Of a stretch of 64,000 nucleotides of DNA, positions 39,810 through 47,944 are shown in pieces. A program made the position numbers and the translations under genes. The stretch's first letter is position 1. Each line of letters begins with the position of its first letter. Source of the stretch: Geodermatophilus amargosae (lineage in GTDB: Bacteria; Actinomycetota; Actinomycetes; Mycobacteriales; Geodermatophilaceae); assembly GCF_900116515.1 (NCBI RefSeq), contig NZ_FPBA01000001.1:310001-374000 (forward strand). Direction: 5' to 3'. The notes beneath the pieces are model-generated. The model was not told where the DNA came from. It did no database searches and saw nothing but the letters and a program-made list of their open reading frames with translations.

Positions 39810-41762
39810 CTAGTCCTCCGAGGACGACGCGGCGGGGAGCTTGTCCTTGATCAGGTTCATCACCGAGGAGTCGGTCAGCGTGGTGACGTCGCCCAGCTCG
39901 CGGTTCTCGGCGATGTCGCGCAGCAGCCGCCGCATGATCTTCCCGGAGCGGGTCTTGGGCAGCTCCTGCACGACCATGATCTGCCGCGGCTTGGCGATCG
40001 GGCCGATGTCGCGGGCGACGTGGTTGCGCAGCGTCTGCACCAGCTCCTCGCCGGAGTCCTCCGCGTTCCCGCGCAGGATCACGAAGGCGACGATGCCCTG
40101 CCCGGTGGTCGGGTCGCTGGCCCCGACGACGGCCGCCTCGGCGACGGTCGGGTGACCGACGAGCGACGACTCGACCTCGGTGGTGGAGATGCGGTGCCCC
40201 GAGACGTTCATGACGTCGTCGACGCGGCCCAGCAGCCAGATGTTGCCGTCGGCGTCCTTCTTCGCGCCGTCGCCGGCGAAGTAGACGTTCTTGCCGAACC
40301 GCGACCAGTAGGTGTCGACGTAGCGGTCGTCGTCGCCCCAGATCGTGCGCAGCATCGCCGGCCACGGCTCGGTGAGCACCAGCAGCCCGGTCGAGTCGTT
40401 GGTCAGCTCGTTGCCCTCGTCGTCGACGACCCTCGCCGAGATGCCGGGGAAGGGGTGCTGGGCCGAGCCGGGGACGAGGCTCGTGACGCCGGGCAGCGGG
40501 GTGATCATGTGCGCCCCGGTCTCGGTCTGCCACCAGGTGTCCACGATCGGGCAGCGCTCGCCGCCGATGTTGCGGTGGTACCAGAGCCAGGCCTCGGGGT
40601 TGATCGGCTCACCCACCGACCCGAGCAGCCGCAGGCTGGAGAGGTCGAAGCCGGCGGGGATGTCCTCGCCCCACTTCATGAACGTCCGGATCACCGTGGG
40701 TGCGGTGTAGAGGATCGAGACGCGGTACTTCTCGATGAGCTCGAACCAGCGGCCGCGGTGCGGCGTCTCCGGCGTGCCCTCGTACATCACCGACGTCGCC
40801 CGGTTGGCCAGCGGCCCGTAGACGATGTAGCTGTGGCCGGTGACCCAGCCGACGTCGGCCGCGGTCCAGTAGACGTCGGTGTCGGGCTTGAGGTCGAAGG
40901 TCGCCCAGTGCGTGTACGCGACCTGGGTCAGGTAGCCGCCGGAGGTGTGCAGGATGCCCTTGGGCTTCGCCGTCGTGCCCGAGGTGTACATGATGTAGAG
41001 CGGGTGCTCGGCGTCGAAGGCCTCGGGCGTGTGCTGCGGCGACTGGCGGTCCACGACGTCGTGCCACCACAGGTCGCGGCCCTCGGTCCACTCGACGTCC
41101 TGCTCGGTGCGCCGCACGACGACCACGTTCCGCACGCCGGGGCTGCGGCCGACGGCGTCGTCCACGGCCGGCTTGAGCGCACTGGGCGCCCCGCGGCGGT
41201 AGCCGCCGTCGGAGGTGATGACGAGGACGGCGCCGGAGTCGTCGAGCCGGCTGGCGAGGGCGTCGGCGGAGAAGCCGCCGAAGACCACCATGTGGACGGC
41301 GCCGATGCGGGCGCAGGCCAGCATCGCGATGACCGTCTCGGGGATCATCGGCATGTAGATCGCCACGCGGTCGCCGGCGTTCACGCCGAGCTCGACGAGC
41401 GCGTTGGCGGCCTTGCAGACCTCCTCGGTCAGCTGGGCGTAGGTGATCGTGCGGGTGTCGCCGGGCTCGCCCTCCCAGTGGTAGGCGACCTGGTCGCCGT
41501 GGCCGGCCTCGACGTGCCGGTCCAGGCAGTTGTAGGCGACGTTGAGCTTCCCGCCGACGAACCACTTCGCGAAGGGCGGGTTCGTCCAGTCGAGGACCTC
41601 GTCCCACTCCCGCGACCAGTCCAGCCGGCGCGCCGCCGTCTCCCAGAAGGCCAGCCGGTCGGCCTCGGCCTGCTCGTACACGTCCGGGCCCACGTTCGCG
41701 GACGCGGCCAGCTGCTCCGGCGCCGGGAACCGGCGGCCCTCCGACCCGGTCGACTCGCTCAC
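39810..41762 (-). CDS. acs: Acetyl-CoA synthetase
   Basis: 650 residues; activates acetate to acetyl-AMP and acetyl-CoA. Adenylation motifs [25 protein letters not shown] and [23 protein letters not shown]; the C-terminal RSGKIMRR holds the lysine that is acetylated in cAMP/Pat-controlled enzymes. GTG 41762 with GGAGGG 8 bases upstream; earlier starts would add a non-conserved leader. A -10 (TACGGT) and a CRP-like palindrome lie upstream. Same place as Rv3667 in mycobacteria. Confidence 0.97.
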   Translation of the reverse strand: MSESTGSEGRRFPAPEQLAASANVGPDVYEQAEADRLAFWETAARRLDWSREWDEVLDWTNPPFAKWFVGGKLNVAYNCLDRHVEAGHGDQVAYHWEGEPGDTRTITYAQLTEEVCKAANALVELGVNAGDRVAIYMPMIPETVIAMLACARIGAVHMVVFGGFSADALASRLDDSGAVLVITSDGGYRRGAPSALKPAVDDAVGRSPGVRNVVVVRRTEQDVEWTEGRDLWWHDVVDRQSPQHTPEAFDAEHPLYIMYTSGTTAKPKGILHTSGGYLTQVAYTHWATFDLKPDTDVYWTAADVGWVTGHSYIVYGPLANRATSVMYEGTPETPHRGRWFELIEKYRVSILYTAPTVIRTFMKWGEDIPAGFDLSSLRLLGSVGEPINPEAWLWYHRNIGGERCPIVDTWWQTETGAHMITPLPGVTSLVPGSAQHPFPGISARVVDDEGNELTNDSTGLLVLTEPWPAMLRTIWGDDDRYVDTYWSRFGKNVYFAGDGAKKDADGNIWLLGRVDDVMNVSGHRISTTEVESSLVGHPTVAEAAVVGASDPTTGQGIVAFVILRGNAEDSGEELVQTLRNHVARDIGPIAKPRQIMVVQELPKTRSGKIMRRLLRDIAENRELGDVTTLTDSSVMNLIKDKLPAASSSED

Positions 41763-41807
41763 CTGGTGCTCCCTCCGTCTCGTGACCGCCGCACGGCCGG
41801 CAGGCGG

Positions 41808-41828
41808 CGTGTCCCAGCACACACCGTA
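41808..41828 (-). promoter_or_regulatory. acs promoter with CRP-like palindrome
   Basis: TACGGT on the minus strand (41823-41828) is a -10 candidate about 60 bases before acs. Right after it TGTGT-GCTGGG-ACACG (41808-41823) has the spacing of a CRP box (TGTG-N8-CACA type). A site downstream of -10 would repress or need another promoter. Confidence 0.35.
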
Positions 41829-41886
41829 GGGCCCGCGCGGGGCGGAGGGGCAGCCGCCCGCGACGGGGGTGCAGCACACTGGCCGG

Positions 41887-42594
41887 GTGGACGGCGGGCC
41901 CCAGGCGGTCGTGGCGGCGCGGGTGCCCGGCGCCGCCGGCCTCGGCCTGCTCGCACCGCCGTCGGCCCGCCCGATCCCGGCCGCCCTGCTGGCCGACCCG
42001 GCGTGGACGGCCGGCCGCGTGGCCGCGCTGGGCCGCCGCTACCGCAGCGCCGACCGCCGGGTGCTCGCGACGGTGTGGTGGTACTCGGCCTCGGCGGTGC
42101 TGCTGACGCCGGTCGCCGCCGGCCTGGCCACCGGCCGGCCGCTGTCGGCCCGGCTGGCCGACACCACCCTCTACGAGATCGCCGGCGGCACCGTGCTGGC
42201 CGGGGTGTCCCGGGCACCGGCGGGCCCGGACCCCGCGGGGGAGCTGCGCGAGGCGCTCGGCTCGGTGGTCGCCGCGGTGGCCGAGGCCGGCGGGGTGCGG
42301 CAGCGGCCGCTGTGGGCGGTGGCCGCCGACTCACTGGCCGGCCGGCTGCTCGCCGTCGGCCGGGCGCTGGGCGACGTCGGCACGGTCACGGCGCTGGCCG
42401 CGCCGGTGGCCGCGGCCGTGGGCGACCCGATGCCCGCGCCCCGGTACACCGACGTCGGCGGCGTCCGGTTCGTCCGCCGCGTCTCCTGCTGCCTGCTGGT
42501 CCGGCTGCCCGGGGAGGCCATGTGCACCGCCTGCCCGGGCCGGCCACCGGGGCACCGGCAGGTCCTCCTGGAGGACGCCGCCGGCCTCTGGTGA
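41887..42594 (+). CDS. FhuF-like 2Fe-2S protein
   Basis: 235 residues. The C-terminal cysteines Cys201, Cys202, Cys213 and Cys216 (C-C-x10-C-x2-C in [17 protein letters not shown]) are the unusual 2Fe-2S motif of FhuF/siderophore-iron reductases. The N-terminal part is Ala/Leu-rich, without metal motifs. GTG 41887 is chosen because CACACT lies 6 bases upstream; GTG 41869 is possible. Probably reduces ferric siderophores in the cytoplasm; no siderophore transporter is next to it. Confidence 0.8.
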   Translation: MDGGPQAVVAARVPGAAGLGLLAPPSARPIPAALLADPAWTAGRVAALGRRYRSADRRVLATVWWYSASAVLLTPVAAGLATGRPLSARLADTTLYEIAGGTVLAGVSRAPAGPDPAGELREALGSVVAAVAEAGGVRQRPLWAVAADSLAGRLLAVGRALGDVGTVTALAAPVAAAVGDPMPAPRYTDVGGVRFVRRVSCCLLVRLPGEAMCTACPGRPPGHRQVLLEDAAGLW

Positions 42595-42623
42595 CGCCCC
42601 GAGGCCGTCTGCCACCCGGCGGT

Positions 42624-43661
42624 CTAGGGCAGGAAGAGCATCGAGTCGCCGAACTCGTGCCACAGGTAGGCGCCGGCCGCGGCCGCGTACGCGCGCTCGA
42701 CCAGGTCGCGGCCGGCGACCGCCTCGAGCAGCAGCAGGTGGCTGGCCTCGGGCTCGTGCAGGCCGGTGACCAGCCCGGTCACCGCCCGCACCGGCCGGTC
42801 CGGGCCGAGCACCAGGTCGGTCCAGCCCTCGCCGGGCCGGGTGACGCCGTCCTCGCCGGTGACCGTCTCCAGCGCCCGGGTGACCGTCGTGCCGATGGCG
42901 ACCACCCGCTGCCCGGCCGCCCGAGTGGCGGTGACCAGGCGGGCGGTGACCTCCGGGACGCGGTAGCGCTCCGGCGCCGGCGGCTCGTGCAGCTCGGGAC
43001 TGGACACCCCCGCGTGCAGGACCAGCGGCACCACCGGGACGCCGCGCGCCAGGAGGCGCACCAGCAGCCGGTCGGTGAACGGCCGGCCGGCGCTGGCGTT
43101 CTCCGCGCTGCCCGGCTCGGTGGCGTAGACGTTCTGGACGTCGTCGAGCACGAGCGGTCCGCGCAGGTGGCGGTAGCGGACCGGCTCGCCGTGCCGCGCC
43201 AGGTACGCGGGGACGGCGACGGCGGGGTCGGCGGCCGCCCGCCACAGCCTCCCCGGCCGGGCCGGGTCCGGGAAGCCGTCGCGCAGGACCAGCCGCACGC
43301 CGCCGGGCAGGGTCAGCGTGGCGCCGGGCTCGAGGCCGGTCTCGGGGCCGTCGTCGCCGGGGCGGCGGACCTCGACCACCCAGGTGCCGTCGTCCAGCGT
43401 CGTCGAGACGTGCACCGGCGTGCCCGTGCCGTCGGCCCGCCGGGCGGTCAGGCGGGCCGGGAGCGTCGCCGAGGTGTTGACGACGACGAGGTCGCCGGGC
43501 TCCAGCAGGCCGGGCAGGTCGGTGAACCGGGCGTGGGTGAGGCTGCCCGGGCGCACGGCCATCAGCCGCACGCCGTCGCGGGTCAGGCCGCGGCGCTCCG
43601 GCGGCTCGGTGGCCTCGGCTCCCATCGGGACGGCTCCCGTCGAGACGGCGACGGCGGTCAT
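42624..43661 (-). CDS. QueA-like SAM:tRNA ribosyltransferase-isomerase homologue
   Basis: 345 residues related to QueA, which transfers the ribosyl part of SAM to preQ1-tRNA: LEPGDLVVVNTSATLPARL, FTDRLLVRLLARGVPVVPLVLHAGVSS, EPEASHLLLLEAV and YLWHEFGDSMLFLP are QueA signatures. No other queuosine gene (tgt, queF, queG) is seen in the window. The ATG overlaps the stop of an SDR gene, and both lie behind a SoxR-type promoter, which suggests a redox-stress job rather than routine tRNA modification. Confidence 0.8.
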   Translation of the reverse strand: MTAVAVSTGAVPMGAEATEPPERRGLTRDGVRLMAVRPGSLTHARFTDLPGLLEPGDLVVVNTSATLPARLTARRADGTGTPVHVSTTLDDGTWVVEVRRPGDDGPETGLEPGATLTLPGGVRLVLRDGFPDPARPGRLWRAAADPAVAVPAYLARHGEPVRYRHLRGPLVLDDVQNVYATEPGSAENASAGRPFTDRLLVRLLARGVPVVPLVLHAGVSSPELHEPPAPERYRVPEVTARLVTATRAAGQRVVAIGTTVTRALETVTGEDGVTRPGEGWTDLVLGPDRPVRAVTGLVTGLHEPEASHLLLLEAVAGRDLVERAYAAAAGAYLWHEFGDSMLFLP

Positions 43662-44353
43662 CGCGCGGCCCCCACGGCCAGGTCCGCGGCCCGCACGCGC
43701 GCGCCGGTCAGGTCCCCGTCGAGCAGCCGCAGCAGCGCCCGGGCGACGTCCCCGGGTGCGGACAGGTCGGCCGGGTCGGCATCGGGGTCGGCGGCGGCGT
43801 GCATGTCCGTGGCCATGTCGCCGGGGTCGACGGCGACCACGCGCAGTGCCGGGTGCTCGACGGCGAGCACCGCCGTCAGCTGGTCGAGCGCGGCCTTGCT
43901 CGCCCCGTAGCCGCCCCAGCCGGGGTAGGGCTCGACCGCGGCGTCGCTGCTGACCGAGACCACGGTCCCGCGGGCGCGCTCGAGGGCGGGGAGGAGCGCC
44001 TGCACCAGCGCGAGCGGGGCGACGGCGTTGGTCTGCAGCACGTCCTCCAGCGCCGCCGGCGGGAGGTCGGCCAGACGCGGCAGCGGGGTGGGGCCGAGGG
44101 CCGAGGCGTTGTTCACGAGCAGGTCGAGGGAGTCGCCGGCGAGGGCGGCGAGGGCGGCGCGGTGGGCCGGGTCGGCGACGTCGCCCGGGACCGCGCTGAC
44201 CAGGTCGGGACGGGGGAGCCCGGCGACGGCGGAGTCCAGCCGGCCGGCGTCGCGGGCGTCGACGACGAGCCGCCAGCCGCGCTGCGACAGCTCGGTGGCG
44301 AGGGCGAGTCCGAGGCCGCGGGAGGCCCCGGTGATCACTGCGGTGGAGGTCAT
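43658..44353 (-). CDS. Short-chain dehydrogenase/reductase
   Basis: 231 residues: cofactor loop TGASRGLG, NNAS (LLVNNASALG), catalytic Ser in VVSVSSDAA and YGASK (Y-x3-K). NAD(P)-dependent oxidoreductase with unknown substrate. ATG 44353 lies 6 bases behind CACGGT, so the mRNA is probably leaderless. First gene of a two-gene unit with the QueA-like gene (ATGA overlap), divergent from soxR. Confidence 0.92.
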   Translation of the reverse strand: MTSTAVITGASRGLGLALATELSQRGWRLVVDARDAGRLDSAVAGLPRPDLVSAVPGDVADPAHRAALAALAGDSLDLLVNNASALGPTPLPRLADLPPAALEDVLQTNAVAPLALVQALLPALERARGTVVSVSSDAAVEPYPGWGGYGASKAALDQLTAVLAVEHPALRVVAVDPGDMATDMHAAADPDADPADLSAPGDVARALLRLLDGDLTGARVRAADLAVGAAR

Positions 44354-44359
44354 GGGGTT

Positions 44360-44390
44360 ACCGTGGGACCTCTAGTCGACTTGAGGTCAA
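44360..44390 (-). promoter_or_regulatory. SoxR-type operator and 19-bp-spaced promoter
   Basis: On the minus strand TTGACC (-35, 44385-44390) and CACGGT (-10, 44360-44365) are 19 bp apart. The spacer carries CCTCAAGT-CG-ACTAGAGG (44369-44386), an 18-bp dyad with one mismatch, close to the SoxR consensus CCTCAAGTT..CTTGAGG. Over-long spacers with a central dyad are the hallmark of MerR/SoxR-activated promoters. Confidence 0.8.
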
Positions 44391-44399
44391 GGGGGCGCG

Positions 44400-44867
44400 G
44401 TGGATCTGCTGCCGATCGGGGAGGTGGCCGCGCGGTCGGGACTGGCGCCGTCTGCCCTGCGGCACTACGAGGCCGAGGGGCTCATCGCCGCCAGTCGCAC
44501 GTCCGGCGGTGCGCGGCGCTTCCCGCGCTCGGTGCTGCGCCGGCTGGCCTTCGTGCGGGCGGCGCAGAACGTCGGCCTGTCGCTGCCGGAGATCCGGGAG
44601 GCGCTGGCCACGCTGCCCGACGGGCGCACTCCGTCGGCCCGCGACTGGGCCCGGCTGTCGGCCGGGTGGCGGGACCGGCTCGACGCGCAGATCGCCGCGC
44701 TGGAGCAGCTGCGCGACGGGCTGTCCTCGTGCATCGGCTGCGGCTGCCTGTCGCTGACGGCCTGCAGGCTGTCCAACCCGGGCGACGCCGCGGCCGCCGA
44801 GGGACCCGGCGCCCGCCGGCTGTCCCCGCAGCTGCGGCGCCTCCCGCCGGCCGGCCGCGCGGGCTGA
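44400..44867 (+). CDS. soxR: Redox-sensing transcriptional regulator SoxR
   Basis: 155 residues of the MerR family. N-terminal winged helix LPIGEVAARSGLAPSALRHYE, dimerisation helix, and the SoxR 2Fe-2S motif with Cys111, 114, 116 and 122 (C-x2-C-x-C-x5-C in CIGCGCLSLTAC). Redox-cycling compounds oxidise the cluster and switch the promoter on. GTG 44400 with AAGGGGG upstream. It reads away from the SDR/QueA-like genes across a shared operator region. Confidence 0.95.
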   Translation: MDLLPIGEVAARSGLAPSALRHYEAEGLIAASRTSGGARRFPRSVLRRLAFVRAAQNVGLSLPEIREALATLPDGRTPSARDWARLSAGWRDRLDAQIAALEQLRDGLSSCIGCGCLSLTACRLSNPGDAAAAEGPGARRLSPQLRRLPPAGRAG

Positions 44868-44951
44868 GTGCGCCTCGCCCAGCCCCCGCGCGCGGGGCAT
44901 GATCCGGACGGGACCGATCAGCTCGCTGCCGCCGTGAGGGAGGAGAGCCGG

Positions 44952-45803
44952 ATGACCCTCATGCCCGCTGCCTTCATCGGGCACGGCAACCCGATGAACG
45001 CCCTCGAGCGCAACCGCTACACCGAGGCCTGGCGCGCCTTCGGCCGTGCGGTGCCCCGGCCGCGGGCGATCCTCGTCGTCTCGGCGCACTGGTACGTGCA
45101 CGCCACCGCGGTGACGGCGATGCCGCGCCCGCGCACGATCCACGACTTCTTCGGCTTCCCGGGGGAGCTCTTCGACGTCTCCTACGACGCCCCGGGCCTG
45201 CCCGACCTGCACGAGCAGGTGGCCGACGTCGTCTCCCCGACCTGGGTGGGTGCCGACCTCGACAGCTGGGGGATCGACCACGGCGCGTGGTCGGTGCTCC
45301 TGCACGCCTTCCCCGAGGCCGACATCCCGGTCGTGCAGATGTCGATCAACGCGCTCAAGGGGTTCGACTACCACCTGCAGATGGGTGCCGCGCTCGCCCC
45401 GCTGCGGGAGGACGGCGTCCTGGTGATCGGCAGCGGCAACGTGGTGCACAACCTCGGCGGGGTCAGCCGCGCCCTGCCCGACGCCGGCTTCGACTGGGCC
45501 CAGCGCTTCGACTCCGCCGCGCGGGAGCTCATGCTCACCGACCCGGGTGCGGTCGGGCGCCTCGACGGCCACCGGGACTTCGACCTCGCCGTCCCCACGC
45601 CCGACCACTTCCTGCCGCTGCTCTACGTCGCCGGCATGGCCGGTGCCACCGGTACGACGGCGGACGTGCTCGTCGACGGCTACGCCTACGGGTCGCTGTC
45701 GATGACGTCCTACACGGTGGGCATGCCGACGCCGGACGCCGTGGGCGGTGGCTTCGCCGCACCGCTGCCCGACGGACCCCCACCGGACGGCGCCAACATC
45801 TGA
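44952..45803 (+). CDS. 4,5-DOPA dioxygenase family (LigB-like) enzyme
   Basis: 283 residues of the class III extradiol ring-cleavage family (YgiD/DODA). Metal-ligand histidines are in AFIGHGNPMNA, VSAHWYVHAT and GSGNVVHNLGG, with a further His in TPDHFLPLL. Bacterial members cleave DOPA and related catechols. ATG 44952 is set by GGAGG 8 bases upstream. Downstream of soxR on the same strand with an 84-base gap; co-regulation is possible but not shown. Confidence 0.9.
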   Translation: MTLMPAAFIGHGNPMNALERNRYTEAWRAFGRAVPRPRAILVVSAHWYVHATAVTAMPRPRTIHDFFGFPGELFDVSYDAPGLPDLHEQVADVVSPTWVGADLDSWGIDHGAWSVLLHAFPEADIPVVQMSINALKGFDYHLQMGAALAPLREDGVLVIGSGNVVHNLGGVSRALPDAGFDWAQRFDSAARELMLTDPGAVGRLDGHRDFDLAVPTPDHFLPLLYVAGMAGATGTTADVLVDGYAYGSLSMTSYTVGMPTPDAVGGGFAAPLPDGPPPDGANI

Positions 45804-45816
45804 GGGAGGGACCGGC

Positions 45817-46092
45817 TCAGCCGGCCGCGGCGGGCGGGTCGGCCTGCGCCGGGCGGGCGGCGTCGCTGATCCGTGGGAAGGGCCGGGTGGAGAAGACGAC
45901 CTCCACCGGCAGGCCGAAGAACTCGGCGATGCGCAGCGCCAGGTGCAGGCTGGGGTTGTACTCGCCGCGCTCCAGGTAGCCGACCGTCTGGTAGTGGACG
46001 CCGAGCGCGTCCGCGAGCTCCCGCCGGGTCACGCCCTGCTCGGCCCGCAGGAGCGCGATCCGGTTGTAGACGGCGTCCCGGTCGGAGGTCAC
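45817..46092 (-). CDS. Small XRE-type HTH regulator of the ABC exporter operon
   Basis: 91 residues; the HTH RAEQGVTRRELADALGVHYQTVGYLERGEYNPSLHLAL and FFGLPVEVVFS match the YozG-like regulators that commonly accompany ABC-2 exporters. GTG overlaps the permease stop (GTGA). It may control the operon through the dyad in the promoter. It ends 13 bases from the converging dioxygenase gene. Confidence 0.88.
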   Translation of the reverse strand: MTSDRDAVYNRIALLRAEQGVTRRELADALGVHYQTVGYLERGEYNPSLHLALRIAEFFGLPVEVVFSTRPFPRISDAARPAQADPPAAAG

Positions 46093-46946
46093 CGGACCCA
46101 CTGCAGCGCGGCCTCCCGGGCGGCCTCGACCTGCGAGCCGGACTGCCGCCTGGACATGCGCCGCAGCACGCGGGGGGCGACGAGCAGGCCGGCGACGGTC
46201 CAGGCGGCCAGGACGGCGACCGTCGTCCCGGTGCGCCAGGAGCCGCCCAGCTCGGCGACCGCCGCACCGTCCGGGAGGAAGGCCGAGCGCATGCCCAGCC
46301 CGATCCAGTAGGTCGGGAACACCTGCGCGACCACCTGCAGCCAGCCCCACAGGGCCTGGACCGGCGCGAAGATCCCCGAGATGCCCGTGAGCACCAGGAT
46401 CGGCAGCATCCCCCAGGTGCCGACCTTCTGGGTGCTCGGCACCACGGCCCCCAGCACCATGCCCCAGGGCAGGGTCGCGGCCAGCCCGAGGACGACGACC
46501 CACGCCAGCGTCGCCCAGCCCGCCGCGCCGCCGGACATCAGCCCGTCGAACAGCAGGAGGCCCGGCAGGAGGATGGTCACCAGCGAGGGCACCAGGCCCA
46601 GCGAGTGGTAGACCAGCTGGCCGGTCACGTACCCCTGCATCCCGTGCGGCAGGGCCTTGTGCCGCAGCAGCGTGCCGTCCTCCCGCTCCATGGCCAGGGC
46701 GTAGGCCGGGCCGATCACCACGCCGAAGGCGAGCAGGGCGCCGAGGATGCTCGGCAGTGCGACGGTCGGGAACAGCAGCGAGGTGCCCTCGACCCGGTCG
46801 TCGCGGTTGACCCAGAGGAAGACCAGCGTCCCGAGGGCGGTGACCACGTAGAAGGCCTGGTCCTGCGGGCTGCGCAGGCTCTGGACGAACTCCGTCCAGC
46901 CCCGCCGTACGCCGAGCCGGACCGCGTGCGCCGTCGCGGCGGTCAC
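46089..46946 (-). CDS. ABC-2 type permease
   Basis: 285 residues with six hydrophobic segments and the ABC-2 exporter pattern GTLLRHKALPHGMQGYVTGQL (coupling region), VPSTQKVGTWGMLPILVLTGISGIF. Partner of the adjacent ATPase; substrate unknown (drug, lipid or peptide export are typical). GTG 46946 overlaps the ATPase stop. Confidence 0.9.
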   Translation of the reverse strand: MTAATAHAVRLGVRRGWTEFVQSLRSPQDQAFYVVTALGTLVFLWVNRDDRVEGTSLLFPTVALPSILGALLAFGVVIGPAYALAMEREDGTLLRHKALPHGMQGYVTGQLVYHSLGLVPSLVTILLPGLLLFDGLMSGGAAGWATLAWVVVLGLAATLPWGMVLGAVVPSTQKVGTWGMLPILVLTGISGIFAPVQALWGWLQVVAQVFPTYWIGLGMRSAFLPDGAAVAELGGSWRTGTTVAVLAAWTVAGLLVAPRVLRRMSRRQSGSQVEAAREAALQWVR

Positions 46947-47878
46947 CGGACCGACCCCGCGAGCGGGCGCGGCGCCTCGGCGCCGGCACCCTGCCGGCCG
47001 ACCATGGCGATGTAGGTGTCCTCGAGGCTGGCGCGGTGCACCTCGAGGTCGGCGACGGCGTCCCCGTGCTGCTCGAAGAGCCGGCGGACGAAGGGCGTGG
47101 GATCCGCCGTCGCGTGCACGAAGCGCTCCCCGCCGATGCTCCACCGGACCTCGCTGGACCCGGCCACCCGGCGGGTGAGCTCGTCCGCGCTGCCGTCGGC
47201 GACGATGCGGCCCCCGGCCAGGATGAGGATCCGGTCGGCCAGCCGCTCGGCCTCGGCGAGGTCGTGCGTGGTCAGCAGGATGCTCGTGCCCTCGAGGTCG
47301 GAGAGCCGGTGCACCAGGTCGTGGAAGTCGCGCCGGGCCTGCGGGTCGAACCCGGCGGTCGGCTCGTCGAGGAAGAGCAGGTCGGGCCGGCCGATGATCC
47401 CGACGGCGACGTCGAGCCGGCGCCGCATGCCGCCGGACAGCGTGACGATCCTCCGGTCCGCGGCGTCGGTGAGCCCGACGGTCTCCAGCAGGTCCTCGAC
47501 CGGGTACGGCCGCGGCCGCTGCGGGGTCGAGTAGGGCTCGTAGTAGCCGCCCAGCTGGGTCAGCAGCCGGCGGGGCGTCCAGCGCGCGTGGTCCCGCCAG
47601 GACTGCAGGACGACGCCCACGCGGGCGCGCCAGTCGTCGCCGCCCTCGGCCGGGTCGACGCCCAGCACGCGGACGTCCCCGCCCGAGCGGAGCCGGAACC
47701 CCTCGAGGACCTCGATGGTCGTGGTCTTGCCGGCGCCGTTGGGCCCGAGCAGGCAGACCACCTCGCCGGGCGCGACGGTGAGGTCCACACCGGCGAGGAC
47801 CTCGGTGCTGCCGTAGGTCATCCGCAGGCCGCGGACCTCGATGACCGGGTCGTCGGGGAGGGGAGCGGAACGGGGCAT
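46943..47878 (-). CDS. ABC exporter ATPase
   Basis: 311 residues. Walker A LGPNGAGKTTT (near 44), signature LSGGMRRRLDVAVG, Walker B LLFLDEPTAGFDP, and H-loop LTTHDL; a C-terminal extension of about 80 residues is typical of DrrA/CcmA-like exporters. ATG 47878 with GGAGG 5 bases upstream. Own promoter; first of the three-gene exporter operon. Confidence 0.93.
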   Translation of the reverse strand: MPRSAPLPDDPVIEVRGLRMTYGSTEVLAGVDLTVAPGEVVCLLGPNGAGKTTTIEVLEGFRLRSGGDVRVLGVDPAEGGDDWRARVGVVLQSWRDHARWTPRRLLTQLGGYYEPYSTPQRPRPYPVEDLLETVGLTDAADRRIVTLSGGMRRRLDVAVGIIGRPDLLFLDEPTAGFDPQARRDFHDLVHRLSDLEGTSILLTTHDLAEAERLADRILILAGGRIVADGSADELTRRVAGSSEVRWSIGGERFVHATADPTPFVRRLFEQHGDAVADLEVHRASLEDTYIAMVGRQGAGAEAPRPLAGSVR

Positions 47879-47909
47879 CGAGGCCTCCGCGGTCGGGAGT
47901 GATGCCGGG

Positions 47910-47939
47910 ATAGTAGGACTGCTACATCGGCAGTGGCAA
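47910..47939 (-). promoter_or_regulatory. Promoter of the ABC exporter operon with internal dyad
   Basis: Minus strand: TTGCCA (47934-47939), an 18-bp spacer, then TACTAT (47910-47915). ACTGC-N7-GCAGT (47918-47934) fills the spacer and is a likely operator, perhaps for the XRE protein. Confidence 0.6.
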
Positions 47940-47944
47940 TGCTG

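Noticed and set aside
39771-43910. A 4.1-kb plus-strand open frame opposite acs, fhuF and queA genes
   Set aside because: It is an antisense shadow: Ala/Gly/Arg/Val-rich composition with no motif, while the minus-strand genes carry full family signatures. Long shadow frames are expected at this GC content.
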